Source of the DNA: Rostratula benghalensis | Lineage: Eukaryota; Chordata; Aves; Charadriiformes; Rostratulidae | Length of the DNA: 64,000 nt | Assembly: GCA_013399305.1 (NCBI GenBank) | Contig: VXAI01000021.1 | Coordinates: 7,220,794 to 7,284,793 of the forward strand | Direction: 5' to 3' | In this document: piece after piece, positions 28,988 to 42,145 of the stretch | How the letters are laid out: the number at the start of each line of letters is the position of its first letter | Position numbering within the stretch: the first letter of the stretch is position 1 | Notes under the pieces: model-generated | Told to the model about the DNA's origin: nothing | Databases searched by the model: none | Seen by the model: the letters and a program-made list of their open reading frames with translations, nothing else | Position numbers and translations under genes: made by a program

Positions 28988-31900
28988 TTTGTATTTTTTT
29001 TTTTCTTTTGGTTTGGGGTTTGGTTGTGGTTTTTTGGTAATATACATGTAAATAGTTTAATGAAAGTGACATTTCAAAGGAAAAACAATTGCCTTCTGTC
29101 AATAAGTTGCTAGGCATTTCTTACTAAGGCATGAATTAAACTGGGTTTTACTGTGAAATATATCAGCTTAACCTAAATGTATAGTACTACTACAAATCTT
29201 AATATCTTTGCCTTTACAGGGGTTTTTTAGACTTCATTTGAGGAAGTTCTCCTAAAAAGATATAAAACCTTTGCTATAGCACTAAATTAAATTATAGGAA
29301 ATCATAGAAAGTATGTGCTTTACAAACCAGCCATATTGTAGTCAGCAAATGAAATAAGGTTTTTTAGAAGTCTGTCATTGTCAAGACAATATTTAACTCT
29401 ACCAAAGCTTGCTATCTGAAATTTTGCCAACGTAATACAAAGTAGCAGAGTTGACACCAGCAGAAACTGACGGACTACAAGAGCTTCTCTTGCTATGCCA
29501 GACTTCACAATTACTATTTTTTCTGAACAGGATATGGTAATACTACCCTGCAAATGTGCACACTTAACCACCTTGAAATGGCACACAATTTCAAAAAGTG
29601 GAATAAAACTACCTCTGTACCATAAAAAGCTGCTCTCAAAAAGAAACACAGCACCTTTCCTACAAATTCTTTTTTCTTATTTACTAATTTAAAAGTTTAC
29701 AGTAGTATTCCTTGTGCAATGTAAAGCAAGAAAAGGAACTTCATCCAAACTAGTGACAGAAAAGAACAGGAGAAGGGCCCTAGTCCCAGTGGCTACATAC
29801 AAAACTGTCACAAGGTCAACTGGCATTTTGCTAAAGCAGTTAGCATATATATAATTTGACCCTATGCAAGACAACATAAGTATGTTCTCTGACAAGGAAG
29901 ATTCCTAATGAAAACAGAGAAAGAATTTTCATTATCAAAGTAAAAAAAATGTACTTTTTAAAAATGTAACAACACTTACCTTCCTGCCACAAACATTCGT
30001 TTAGCAACTCCCTTCATTGCAGAGGGCCCCAAACAGTGTCAAGGTTCTTTCCTTTGTTTCATAAAAGTATTCATACACAGGCTGATTACAATGTATCCCA
30101 AACACAACTTGCCACCTAAATATAATGACTGATTGGATTTGACAAGCCTCCTTCTAGAACAGTAAACACTGAAGCTTTTGTTTAGGGATATTAATCAGCT
30201 CGGCAAGTCAAACCTGTCACCTGTGTCAGAATGAAAGCAAAATCACACCCACCTGCTGGTAGAACAACCATCAATAATATCCAAAGGAGGCAGGACCATT
30301 AATTGAAAGAATTCATCCAGATCCCAGTCATTCAAAGTGGCAGGCTTTCACCACATACTCATCTTTCCTGTAACTGATCACTCTATTAGCAACAATGATC
30401 CTGCTCTAATGGCTCTGGAGATCCAAACTGAAATCTGGAATAGCTGTCTTCAAACTAATAATTGCAAATCCAGACAGATGTTAGAATTTCCCTGCAGAGT
30501 AGTCCAAGGGCCTGCATTTGCACCTTAATATAAAGTGAAGACAGTGTTGACTACGCTGAAAATATTTGTATGACTTATAAAGTTGACCTTAATTCAAGAA
30601 TAATTAGAAAACATAGATGTCAGGGAATAGTACATAAACATTTTTAACTGCAGCCTGGCCATCAGCAGGTCTTATTGATGTTCTTACCTTCCTCTGCCTA
30701 GTGGCAGTTAACATAACTCAAAATCTGTTCTCAATTTCAGGTTCCTGCGGAATGGCAAATGATTATGTAAAACTTAACTGACTAACTTAAGTGGTGAAGT
30801 ACTGCTCTGAAGTATGCCAAAATGCCATCCTCAGCTGTAAAAATGATTTATGATAGGAGGGTACCATAATGCTGAGCAAACAGGAAAAATCTTCAGGAAT
30901 TCTTCAGGAAAAATTTCTCAGTGAAAGAAATTACTCTCCATGAATTCAAATACTAAAACTTTATCTGTCATACCCATCTAGAACAGCAATGTGAGGTTTC
31001 ACAAGCTACAAAGTAATTAATTGTGACAGTACCTATTCTACCTTCTAAAGAGATACATCTACACATTCCTGCAGCAAACAAATCCTTTCTAAAGTATTCT
31101 GGAGACCAATGAACAATGTATCTGAAGATTTTTTTCCAAACTGGGTCTTCCAAACTTTCACATCTGTTAAATGTATGTTTTCACGTAGCTATTACATATA
31201 TACATACACTCACACGTATCAATATTCACGTGGGCTTCACAACAGTTTCTGCACAAAATGATTCATCTTCTACATCTTACCCACTACTCAGAAAACCTAC
31301 CTCCCTCCAGATTGTATGTGTATATACCAACACCTACACTAAAGATCTCTAGCATGATTATCAAATAACAGTGAGATTCTGCAGGAATAAGTGTGTCAGC
31401 CTAAAGCAAGCATGGCCACATAGAGACCCAACTAATTTGGAGGTAATTAGGGACAATCTACGTTTTGGCACTTCCAAGCTTATATTAAGAGGTCCAGAGA
31501 TGCTAGATCCCAACAACCACTGTACTTCCCAGTCACGACCTTTAAAAGACCGTATGATCCCTTCATCATCAAAGAAAATCCTGAAGCTGAAGAAAATGGA
31601 CAATCAACTCAGCAGATATTCTGCACAATATATGAAGACAGCAAAATACGCTGTCTCATTTATTAATACTGCTGCTAAATTTGCTGTGTCCCAGTTTTTC
31701 AGCCATCTGCAATCAGGATTCAGTTTTGCTGATAAAAAAGCAAATGTGCTGCAGTACAACCAGGAAGTTGCAGTCATATTAGAAGAATGAATAGTCCCTT
31801 TTCCGCATAGGAATTCTTTTCAAGAATCTCAGAAACAACCCAGGACACAATTAAATAAATCACACCACTGAGCATGAGAACTGATAATGTCCATTTTCCT

Positions 31901-34351
31901 TTCGACTTCCAGGGTTATGTGAGCTCTTCTGAAAATTTTCCAATGTTTAGGAAATTATTTTGGGCAGGTAGGTGTTCTTTTCCCATGCACATTCTCTAAT
32001 GGCAAATATTAATACCCGGAGCTTTTCAGTTGGCACAAGGACAGTACCTGCAGAGTTTCCCTCTATTACTTGTGGAATATTCACATCGATATAATTATTT
32101 CCAAGAATTTTAAACTCTGATTCCCATCAATTTGTCTACTAGATTCCAAAGTCACTAGTGAGGTAGACTGATGAATGAAGCACTGTTTTCTTATTTGTTC
32201 AGATTCAGGAGTAAAAGATGGAAAGGCTATGAGGTAACCCAGAAGGTATTTGATTCTTCCTTTTAATGCAAATATTACTAGTATTTATTTTAAGCAATTG
32301 CAAAATTACCAAATTTTATTGTGTGAATTCCTCAGAATTTGGATTAGTTGGTCTTTTACCTCTAGTTGTCTTGACAGGAATAGCTGCATAGCATGGCAAC
32401 ATAGTACATTTACAACTTTCAAATCTGACATAAAAAGATTGTATCTGAAGTCAGCAAATAAGCAAGCAGTGACTGGGAACTGGCCACGGGCAGACACACT
32501 TCCACTGACACAATGGAATTATGACACTCTGCTGACACAAACTGAATCTGTCCTAGAAAGCAACAATATTTAGTACAACTGTCAGCCCTTGTGCCCTAGA
32601 GAAACACAATTGTGTAGATCTAATCACTACTGAGTCACTTTTCAGGCATCTGTTGAAGCAGAAGTAGTATACAGTCCAGCTAACTGCGTGCTAACTAGAC
32701 TACTGATAGCCACCAACTTCAGACACAAAAAGTCCACCTTCTGTGACAAGGACATCACTTCACTCCTGTTGGACTGACACCTCTACTCCTGATTTAGTCC
32801 AAGATAAACCAAATAGCTGTTTGAACAGAAAGTTCATAATTGTGTTACAAAATAGTAGGAGAGCAGTGGAATCTAATATTCCATAATACCACAGTTATCC
32901 AATAAGCATCAACATCCTATTTAATTTTTTTAATTTTCTGTTTATTTAAAAAAATACAGACTATATACAAATATATTTATATACACATGTATACACACAC
33001 ACACATGTAAGATAAGGAAGAACAGTTCTGCACATGGTACAACTACTGGAGTCTCTCTCAACTGAACTCTAACACCAGCAACGCAAGTGGTAAAATTCTG
33101 AGGCATGCTTTAGGCAATATATGAGATCAATATTTTTTTCTCTTAGAAAGGTAACATGCATTAACAGGGGTTAAGCAGTTGAGGCTTCAAAGTCACTTAC
33201 AGAAAAAAAAATATCAAAACATATCTAAGAGACCTATAGAAATGGAATTTACAAGTTTTAAAAAAACATTACACTGTAAGTCTGCTTCTCTGATAGACAT
33301 GAGCTTTGTCATCATTTCTAATTTTAAGGTTTTTACTCACACTATCTACTGATTTGACTGCGCTTTTTATGTCAGGTAAAAGGCAGTACTAAAACATGCC
33401 ACAACAATCGAGCCAATTTAAAATGTATATATAAACAAACTCATTCAAGAAGCTGCATACACCAGACAACTGGAAAAATTACTTGTGTTCAGACCTTGGA
33501 GTATTTGTTGCAAGAAGTCTATATGGGGCTTCAAGGCTGAGACATTCAAAGGATTACATTCTTCAGGAAGCTAAAAGGAAGTGTGTTGAACAAACAGGCT
33601 GCTTCCAAACTTCTAGGAAATTAGTTATAACAAGAATATATAGAAAATAACCTTACCTTCACACACACAAGAAACAGAAGTTTAAATTTGTAATTAAAAC
33701 CATGACTAATGCAAATTCTGAGCTTAATTTGGACAACTGGAAAGAACCACAAACACGAAAGCCTGAATAACTGACAGTATCACAATAAAGTCAACTATGA
33801 GTCCATCCTCCATAAAGCTATGTAGGGGACAGGGGCAACTGCACTCACTGGCACACAGAGCAAAACTCCAAACCAGCCCACGACCACCCTGTCCTTTTCT
33901 CCTTCTTTAGAACACAGCAAGTGTCCTGGTTAAGCAGCAGACAGTTACTTTGCCTGGTAAAGAATGGCAGTTTAAATAAAGGGGCTAGACATTTATGTTA
34001 CAAAAGCTTTACAGTATTTAGACATTTTGTCTGTGAGAGAAATTATCAGAAAGACCCTATCTATACATACAGCCTGTTTGTTCTATAGGTAGAAAATGTG
34101 AACTGAACAGGGATTTAATGATCTCAGAAGAAGGAAAACTCACAAATTTGAAGGTAATCCTAAGAAAGAAAATATGTTGGAGAAGTAAAATGAACTTAAA
34201 CACAAGTTTCATAGAAAGACATTCTATTAGAAGTCAATATTACAGCAAGATCATTGTCCTTCTAATGGATTCTTCAACAGGAGCCTCCAGCACTACACAG
34301 GATGTCTGCCACCACGTACAAGGTTTAAACATTATTTCTGGGTTCTTTTAG

Positions 34352-34930
34352 TGTCATGGTTTCAAATGGGACAGAGCTGACTTTCCTACTAGCAGCTGGT
34401 ATAGGGCTATGCCTTGGATTTGAGATGAGAATGGTGCTGATAGCAGACTGATGGTTTTAGTTGCTGCTAAGCAGTCAAGGCCCTTTCTGCTCCTCACGCC
34501 ACCCCAATGGCAAGTAGGCTGGAAGTGCACATGAAGTTGGGAGCGGATACAGCTGGCACGGGTGACCCCAGTTGACCCAGGGTATATTCCCTGCCACATG
34601 ATGTTATGCTCAATATATAAAGGTGGAGGAAGAAGAAGAGGGGGACATTTGGAGTGATGGCCTTTGTTTTCCCAAGTAACCATTATGCGTGATAGAGCCC
34701 TGCTTTCCTGGAGATGGTTGAAAACCTGCCTGCTCATGAGAAGCAGTGAATGAATTCCTTGTTTTGCTTGGCTTGCATGCATGCCTTACTTATTAAAATG
34801 CCTTTACCTCAACCCATGAGTTTTCCTACTTTTACTCTTCCAATTCTCTCCCCCATTCCCCTGGAGAGGGGGAGGTGGTGAGAGAGCAGCTGTGTGGGGC
34901 GTTGTTGTTGGCTGGAGCTGAACCATGACA
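34352..34930 (+). mobile_element. Solitary ERVL-type LTR with 5-bp target duplication
   Basis: The 579-base block starts TGTCATGGTT and ends AACCATGACA, a perfect 10-base terminal inverted repeat with TG...CA ends. It is flanked by TTTAG on both sides (34347-34351 and 34931-34935). A TATA box (TATATAAA, 34614-34621) followed about 175 bases later by ATTAAA (34792-34797) and CTCAACCC sets the plus orientation, that is, antisense to GALNT18. The end sequences and 5-bp duplication fit the avian ERVL group. No internal gag/pol sequence lies next to it, so it is a recombined solo LTR. The minus-strand frame at 34354-34782 is fortuitous. Confidence 0.93.
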
Positions 34931-34935
34931 TTTAG

Positions 34936-35807
34936 TGAAGTGATTCAAATTGATGGGGGGAAATGGATTTTCATTCCCACTTATACTATTTGACATTATA
35001 AGTGCTCATTGAAATTTGGCTGATTACATGGCTAAACACACCTTTTAGCAGCCACTTAGTCTTTCTTCAAAAATCTCTTTAATACTTTTCCCAAAGAGAT
35101 AGGTAGCAGGAGAACTCCTACATATTTGTAAGATAGATCTTATGACTGAACTTACCTTTTCCTAACCTACTTTTACCCATAGGTTCCCAAAATCCATTAG
35201 CTGAAAACTCAGACCTTATTATTGTACAGGTCCACAATATCTAAAGAGTAGGATTAATACAGAGATAAAAACAACACTCTAAAAACCGAAGACATAGCAG
35301 AGTTTGGCAAAACACAATTAAAAAAAAAAAATCATCACACTCTTCATTGGGCCATAAGCACATCCTGCCACATGGCACTGCTGCAGTGTTTTAAACTATT
35401 TAAATTTCCATCCAAATTCTAATTGCTTGACTGCAACCTTGTTTGTATCTCTTGTTAACTCATTTTAGTCTATATTTTGGTTTGAAGCTTCTAAGGCAAG
35501 TTGTAACAAAAAGACTTCTAGACATGAGATATTTCGAAAACAGATATTCTGGACAGTGCTGGGAAAAATTATGTGGCCAAAACACCACGCTCAGATCTCA
35601 ACTTTTTAAAGGTAAATATTGCAATTGACACTTTCATTTGTCCACTTGAGTAGAATATATGGCTTACTCTTATGAAGTCAGAACTGAAAGGTGCGAAACT
35701 TAAATGTGTACGTTCATTCAGCCAGGGCCTTCTACTCCCAGTGTTACTTGCACTGTTTGAGGTGATTGCAAGCTCCAAAAATGGCAGGAAAGGAAAGGCT
35801 GGGACAA
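34936..35807. other. Intron 1 sequence, nothing recognised
   Basis: AT-rich sequence between the solo LTR and the next CR1, with a short A run near 35320. No gene or repeat recognised. Confidence 0.6.
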
Positions 35808-36327
35808 CACAGAATGGTTAGAAGGGACCTTGAAGGTCAAGTTCCAACCCTCCAGGCATGAGCAGGGACACCTCCCACTAGATCAGGTCCAAAGCCTCAT
35901 CCAGCCTGGCCTGGAACATCTCCAGGAATGGGGCATCCTCAACTTCCCTGGGCAACCTGTGCCAGAGCTCACCACCTTCACAGGAAAGAATTTCTTCATA
36001 TTATCTAATCTATATCTCCCCTCTTTATGTTTAAAACCGTTTCCCCTTGTCCTATTGCTACACCCTCTCATAAAGAGAGTCCCTCCCCATCTCTTCTGTA
36101 GGCCCCCTTTAGGTACTGGAAGGGATACAGCCCAGGACAAGGTTGGCTTTCTGGGCTGCCAGCACACATTGCTGGCTCATATTGAGCTTCTCCCAAGATT
36201 TCCTCCTCAGGGCTGCTCTCAATCCATCCTCCGCACAGCCTTTATTTGTGCCTGGGATTGCCATGACCCAGGTGCAGGACCTTGCACTTGGCTGAGTTGA
36301 ACTTCTTGAGGTTCACAAGGGCCCACA
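35808..36327 (-). mobile_element. CR1 LINE fragment
   Basis: Minus-strand CR1. The plus strand starts CACAGAATGGTTAGAAGGGACC and continues with TCCAACCCTCC, ACCTCCCACTAGATCAGG and GCCTGGCCTGGAACATCTCC, the reverse complement of the CR1 3' UTR and C-terminal ORF2. It ends at about 36327 in the region before the RT core, with an internal deletion near 36110 relative to the longer copy at 14.5 kb. The 156- and 94-codon frames here are shadows of this element. Confidence 0.93.
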
Positions 36328-39300
36328 GCATTAGAGCTATGCCAGAATTATTGAATACCTCATCAGTTTACCTCAAGACATCTAATTCCTGTCTCGATGC
36401 TTTCACTGTTCTCAGGTGTAAACTAGGAGTGACTCAGGCACTGTGTTTATATAGATGTGCCGTTCAGCAAGATGAAACATCCTACAAGGAGGGAGCTTTC
36501 ATTTTTCTACCTTCCAAAGAAGCAACAAAAACTTATGGTTTATCACATTTTAATCTGAGTCTGGAGAAAATTATCAAGCTCTATATGCTTCATGTACTGA
36601 GGAAGGGCATGAATACAACTTCACAAACTTGCCTTTTCACCTTTTTTTTAATTATTATTTTAAAAAACCCACAGCTACTCATTCTCATGAAGTGATTAGG
36701 ATTTCTCCTGAGTTTATTTTAAATTCAGTGAAAAGGGTATTTTTTCTTCCACCTTGTGTTGAATTGGCCCCTGTAGGTAAATTGCTTGAATAAGCCCTAC
36801 TTGTTGGATGATAATTGAATGAGCTTGGGGAATTTTGTCAGTTCCAGGTGTCGAGGAGTCAGGAGAAAATAACATCTGTTCTCAACAAATAGCAGAAAGG
36901 TAAATTAAAAGTCAGTCTTAATAATTTTGGAGCACAAACGGTAAATAGACAGTAAAAGAATTACATTTAAAATCATTATTTTAAAAGTAAAAATATGCTT
37001 TTTTACTAGCTTCATGTTGTAAAGCTAAGCTGCTAGATCCTATATTGTTATTTTATATTTTTTTCTCCATCACACTGTGCACTGTTACATTTTGGTATTC
37101 TGGCTAAAATGCTTAGATTCTCTATACCATGTTCACTGTAAAAACAGTCATACAAGTACATGGCTACACACTGACGTGCAAGAACAGCCTGGCTAGCTTG
37201 GAGCCTAAGCACAAGTTGTAACAACAGACAGACAGTAGAGAGTACACTGCTAAGTATTCACCATTGCCTGTAATTTGACACAGTATTTTACATAACCCCT
37301 GTAATAATTACATTGTCTTTTATACTTGGGGATACTTTGATTGTTCTTTCCCATCCCCTTCTTTATGCTTCAGACCCAGATATGGTGATAGGAGAAAAGT
37401 AACTCCATAGATGTGAGAGAAGAAGGTGAACTTGATCCCAACCTGGCCCCTGGGTACACAGAGCAGAATTCTGAGGCAGCAGAGAGAAAGAACAGAGGAA
37501 ATGAGATATTGCTTTTTTATACTGTTCTGCACAGATCATCCCACTCTATTCCAAGCCCCACAATACCTCAGATATTCTATGATTTTATATATGAATTACT
37601 GCAGGATGGCAGTGACAGTAACATATATGAGTCCAGCAGAGGAAAGAATTCAGAGCAAGAACATCAGGTACATTCACACTGGCTAAGAACTTAGTCCAGG
37701 GACCCTTTGTTATGTGGAAAGAACGTAATCCAAAATAATAATTTATTATCCATCAAACAATATCCATCTTAAGGTTTTAAATGTAAGGGAAAACCTCAAG
37801 ACAGAACAGCCCCTACCAGGACTAGCTTGTTCTCACTTTCAGATAAAGACCGCATATCTTTTTGGTAGCAGAAAGGGTACCAATGCACAGTACCTGCATA
37901 GATCGCTTTACTATTTAAAGTTTGTCACACCTGGACAGTTAAAATGATAATCCAATTGCTGAGAAGCAAATATCCAGAATTATCTTCCACTGAATCTGTG
38001 CTGACACACAGTATTGAGTAACCCTTCCTCCCCGTACCTTCTTTCCCTAGGGTAGCTTATCAGCTTTTTATGGAAGTTACAGGGCATTCTTAACTGGCAA
38101 AACCAGCCACAACAGCTAGGTTAAATGCACAAGCTCTTTGTCTTAAGGAGTATGTTTCCTGACGGATTATTTTTGTCCCAACACTGCAAATTTACTGAGA
38201 GTTCTTACTCCTATAAGCACGTTTGCAACTTCAGCATAGCCTCTCACAGCCTAAAAGCTGCACACACAAAGATAATAGCAAAGGTATAATTGAGAAAAAA
38301 AAAAAAGTAAATAAAATATCACTCTCCATGATCATGCCAGTTTTATATTTACGACCTTATTATATTAACAAAACTTGGGAGGATGAGGATTATTCTATAA
38401 TCTACACTTATGTCCATAAAGCCAGTGACTGCGACCAGCATGTTTCACCTCTGGCAACCGCACAAAGAACCCTTTGGGTTGAATGGCTGATTATCCATCG
38501 AGTCCTGCAAAACTGGTACAGGTGGTAAACACACAGCCTCATGAGACAGAGTTTGTAATGAAACTTATACACTACATCTTCTGGTACTTATGTGCTTTCT
38601 TGCTATAGTCAACATCTCTTTCTCCACAATATGAAGACAATACCAGTATTTGACCAGGAACAGCAACTTTTTGCCATACTGTAACAGAACTTTTTGTTTT
38701 CTTCTTCATCTCAGAATACAAATAGGAACGTTCTTTGAAATACATTTAGACTAAACTTTGGGGGTTTTAATGTTCATTTTCAGGAATGATGCCAATCCAT
38801 TTTAGGCAGAGGTTTGCTACTTAATGTCTTCAGGCAAGGCAGAAAAACTTTAATCAATAGCATCAAAAGAAATGTCGAGAAATTACATGCAATTTTACAA
38901 AATCAAAGGCATTTCCTAAATATTGTCAAGCAGACAAAAACATATTGACATGTTGTTACTGCAAGGAGTCAAAGAATGTTTCACACATTACAACATTAAA
39001 TTTCCCTCTGTGTGGTTTCAAGTCTCCTGGCTTCCTCATGACAAGAAAATTTTACTCTTTCATAGATTTAAAAATTCTCCAATGGTAGCTTTTTTTGTAA
39101 TTATGAAAAAAGAATCCATGGCTGAACAATTAAAAATCTACTCTCAAGAGCTAGAAGTTGCAACATAAAAAGCTTTACATTCGCTTACTTGTTCAGATGA
39201 GAAATCAATAGTGTGGCTTCCCATTCACTCTATGGCCCAGTATTATACCTGCTTCTACAGCAGTCAGTCATCCTGAAACCAGTCTCCAGTGGTAAGTGAT

Positions 39301-42123
39301 GAAATGTGCAGGATTCACTCTAGCCATCAGCTGTTACTCAATTACTGCAGAGAACACTAACAACTGTCTGAAAACCTGATGCTAATGCACTTCAGGCAAC
39401 TCTTCTGTTCTTTGCATTTCCAGACTGCAGGAGTCTGTTCCTGTTCCACCATACTGAGATATTATGCAAACAGGCTCCCAGCTTGCTCTAATCAAGATCT
39501 TGCCTCAGTCCTTTTATTGCCATTTACAAACTCTTCCACGTCAGCCCATATCATGCAATGGTGAAGATCCTTCCTGCCTCCAAGACAAAACATGTGGATC
39601 CTTAGTGTAACCATTACAAACACATACATACATTTATACAGAGAGATAGTGTTAGCATTCTATAGAGAATATTTTAATATATTAAATATTTATACATATT
39701 CTTCCATATTCACTTGCATTTATAACAAATCAATGACATGAAAATGTTTCTATACCAAAAGCATTCCTCTTACAACACCTGCATTTAGAAAATGAAAGCT
39801 GCAAGTGGGAATGCTCTATATCCAAACACAAGTCTTCTGTCATCATTTCCCTCCTGCTTTTTCTGGCCTTGCTTCTTTTAGTGCATAAATTCGCGAGTCT
39901 TCCTGGCATTATGTATGGGTTTATACATCCCTTTGGAACTTGGAGAGGGATTTTTATTGCTTATTTGCGTGTTCTTTGTTTAACAGTTTAAAATTAATTT
40001 TGAATTTACATGTCTACAACCATATGAAAATATTAGCTAAACATAAGCTTAAAATATCTCATTCAATTACATCTAAGTTTAAGGATGTCATAATCCTTTA
40101 TGGCTGACATCATGTTGTAAAGTCACAGACTGCTAATTCTGTTGCCTCTCGAAAAATCAGGATCAAAACAACAATATGTGATTGTAATATTGGAGATCAA
40201 TAGCAATACAATTTTGGTGCCAAGACCAGCACCTTGCTTATGATATTCTGACTGTATGCGAGCCCAATATTTCTTGCTTTGAGAAAAGATACTACATGTT
40301 TTCAAAAGTCTGTATAAACTACATCAGATAGATTTAAGTCTTGCATCTTTTGCTAGATTTTGTTTCAATCAACATGAGAAAATATTTGTAATAATCTACT
40401 AGATGTGAAACTTGTTTTGAGAGCAACAAGAAAGTAAAAGGCTTCAGAATAGAATCAGAAATAGTGCATCGCTTCTTTACACTCTAGGGAAACTCAACAG
40501 CACTACTTTCACCAATTTCAGTAACACAGTAACACCAATTTCAGTAACACTCAGTAACTACAGTTTCTTATTAACTAAAAAGGGATAAAATATTCAGGTA
40601 CTCTTATGCAGCCTTTATCTTCTTCTATACTTCTTTTATCCCTGTCCCTCTTCATCCTCCAAACTGTTACACATGAAGTTAACACATCAATCAGAAATAC
40701 CATAGAAATCACAACATACTACTCTCCCACCCTTCACCTGAGCAATTTAAAATACTCCTGTTAGCACAAGTAGAAGAGGGAAATGTTGGCCTCCTGTGAT
40801 CACACAATATACAGCTGGTAGAACTATAAATACCACAGAGAAAAGCAAACAAATTGAGCAAAGTTATTTTAAAAACTATGCTGTGCTCTCTTCTGCAAGC
40901 CATATTTATTCCGTGCACAGAGAAATCCCAAAAGGTGTTTTCTCTAACCATAACTTCATTGCAATGATAATTCTGTAATGGATGAGTACAGACTCACTGA
41001 ATCCGCTGTGCTGGAAAAGTTTATCTGACAGTTTTTCTCTTACCTAGAGCATGCCAAACCTTCTTGCAAAGCCTTTGGCAAGTCATGACTCGATGCAGAA
41101 AGAAAAGCTTCAAAGGAATTTGAATCCACTATGAAAGCAGGGACAGATAATTCCCTGTATTAGTTGGAGATTCATAAAACAGATCTCTAGCCAGATCCAG
41201 ATTATATATGGACAAGTAACACAGTCTAAAAATCTGTATCATCTCCCTGAAATGAAGACTAGACTATTCATTTATCTATGAATAAAAAACCAGAAATACT
41301 ATCTCTTTTTCTTACGTTCTTCAGAAAGCTGCTTATAGAAATCCTCTTTTCCCAGAGATCACCTGTGACAGTTCTAATGAAAGGAAAATTCAAACATTCA
41401 CATTTGAAATACGGGCCCTGATTTAGGAAATAGGAAATGGCAAAACCAAAGCTACAATAGGATTTCCACACCACCAACAACTTTAGTGACACAAAGTCAC
41501 AGAGATCTCACATTTTCAAGGCACAAATAGAGAATTAAGTAATTATGTGGTATTTAAGAAGTGCTAATTATAACATGCATGTTAGAAAGGATATCTAATT
41601 TCATACTTAGGAGCTCATGTCAGCTTCAAATTCGTATCAGTGAGCCCAAGATTTACAGTGGCAGAACAGGCGTGGGTACTACATGACACTGCAACATTTG
41701 CCTACTGCGGGATTCACACTCTCTCTGTCTCTCTGGGCTGTTGCTAATGGGAGAAGAGAAGACCTTCTGTCTGATTCATCTGAGCAACTCTGGCAGTGAC
41801 TCAAACATGCCAGCAACGGTCTGTATAAATTTGGCCACATCAACTCTCTTCACTCCTCTCCTCTGCCCAGCTCCTGCAGATCTTATCCATGGAGACAAAG
41901 ATCTCCAAGTCAAGACTTCCACTACATGTTTGTACAGCGCTGATCACAAGACAACTGAGATTTCAGCTAGCTGCCACAGTGATACTGTCATAGATATAAC
42001 AAAGAAAAAAAGTAATATACTTAAGTAGAGAATATAGTAAGAATCCATCACAGACTTGAGAAGACATAAAGACACATTCTGGCATTTTAAAGGCAGAGTA
42101 TTTCAAGCTTCCCTCTCCATATT

Positions 42124-42145
42124 AAAAAAAAAAAAAAAAAAAAAA
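42124..42145 (+). repeat. Poly(A) tract, 22 bases
   Basis: Uninterrupted A22. No SINE or processed pseudogene body is recognisable upstream of it, so it is treated as a simple repeat. Confidence 0.9.

Larger units (their letters stand above)
25018..34351. other. Intron 1 sequence, AT-rich, no gene seen
   Basis: No recognised gene. Contains a 24-bp palindrome (28209-28232), a G-quadruplex motif followed by a T/G-rich tract (28961-29036), a less AT-rich block at 30.18-30.53 kb with two CACCTG E-boxes and several ATTA cores, and a short AC repeat at 32992-33004. The 139-codon frame at 31371-31790 is unrecognised and I do not call it a gene. Confidence 0.6.

Noticed and set aside
31371..31790. 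139-codon plus-strand frame
   Set aside because: The longest frame in plain intron DNA, but no recognisable motif, no flanking splice or promoter signals, and its length is not surprising in 64 kb read in six frames.
34354..34782. 142-codon minus-strand frame
   Set aside because: Lies wholly inside the solo LTR and opposite to its orientation; no retroviral protein similarity.
35830..36300. 156-codon plus-strand frame
   Set aside because: Antisense reading of the CR1 fragment at 35808-36327.
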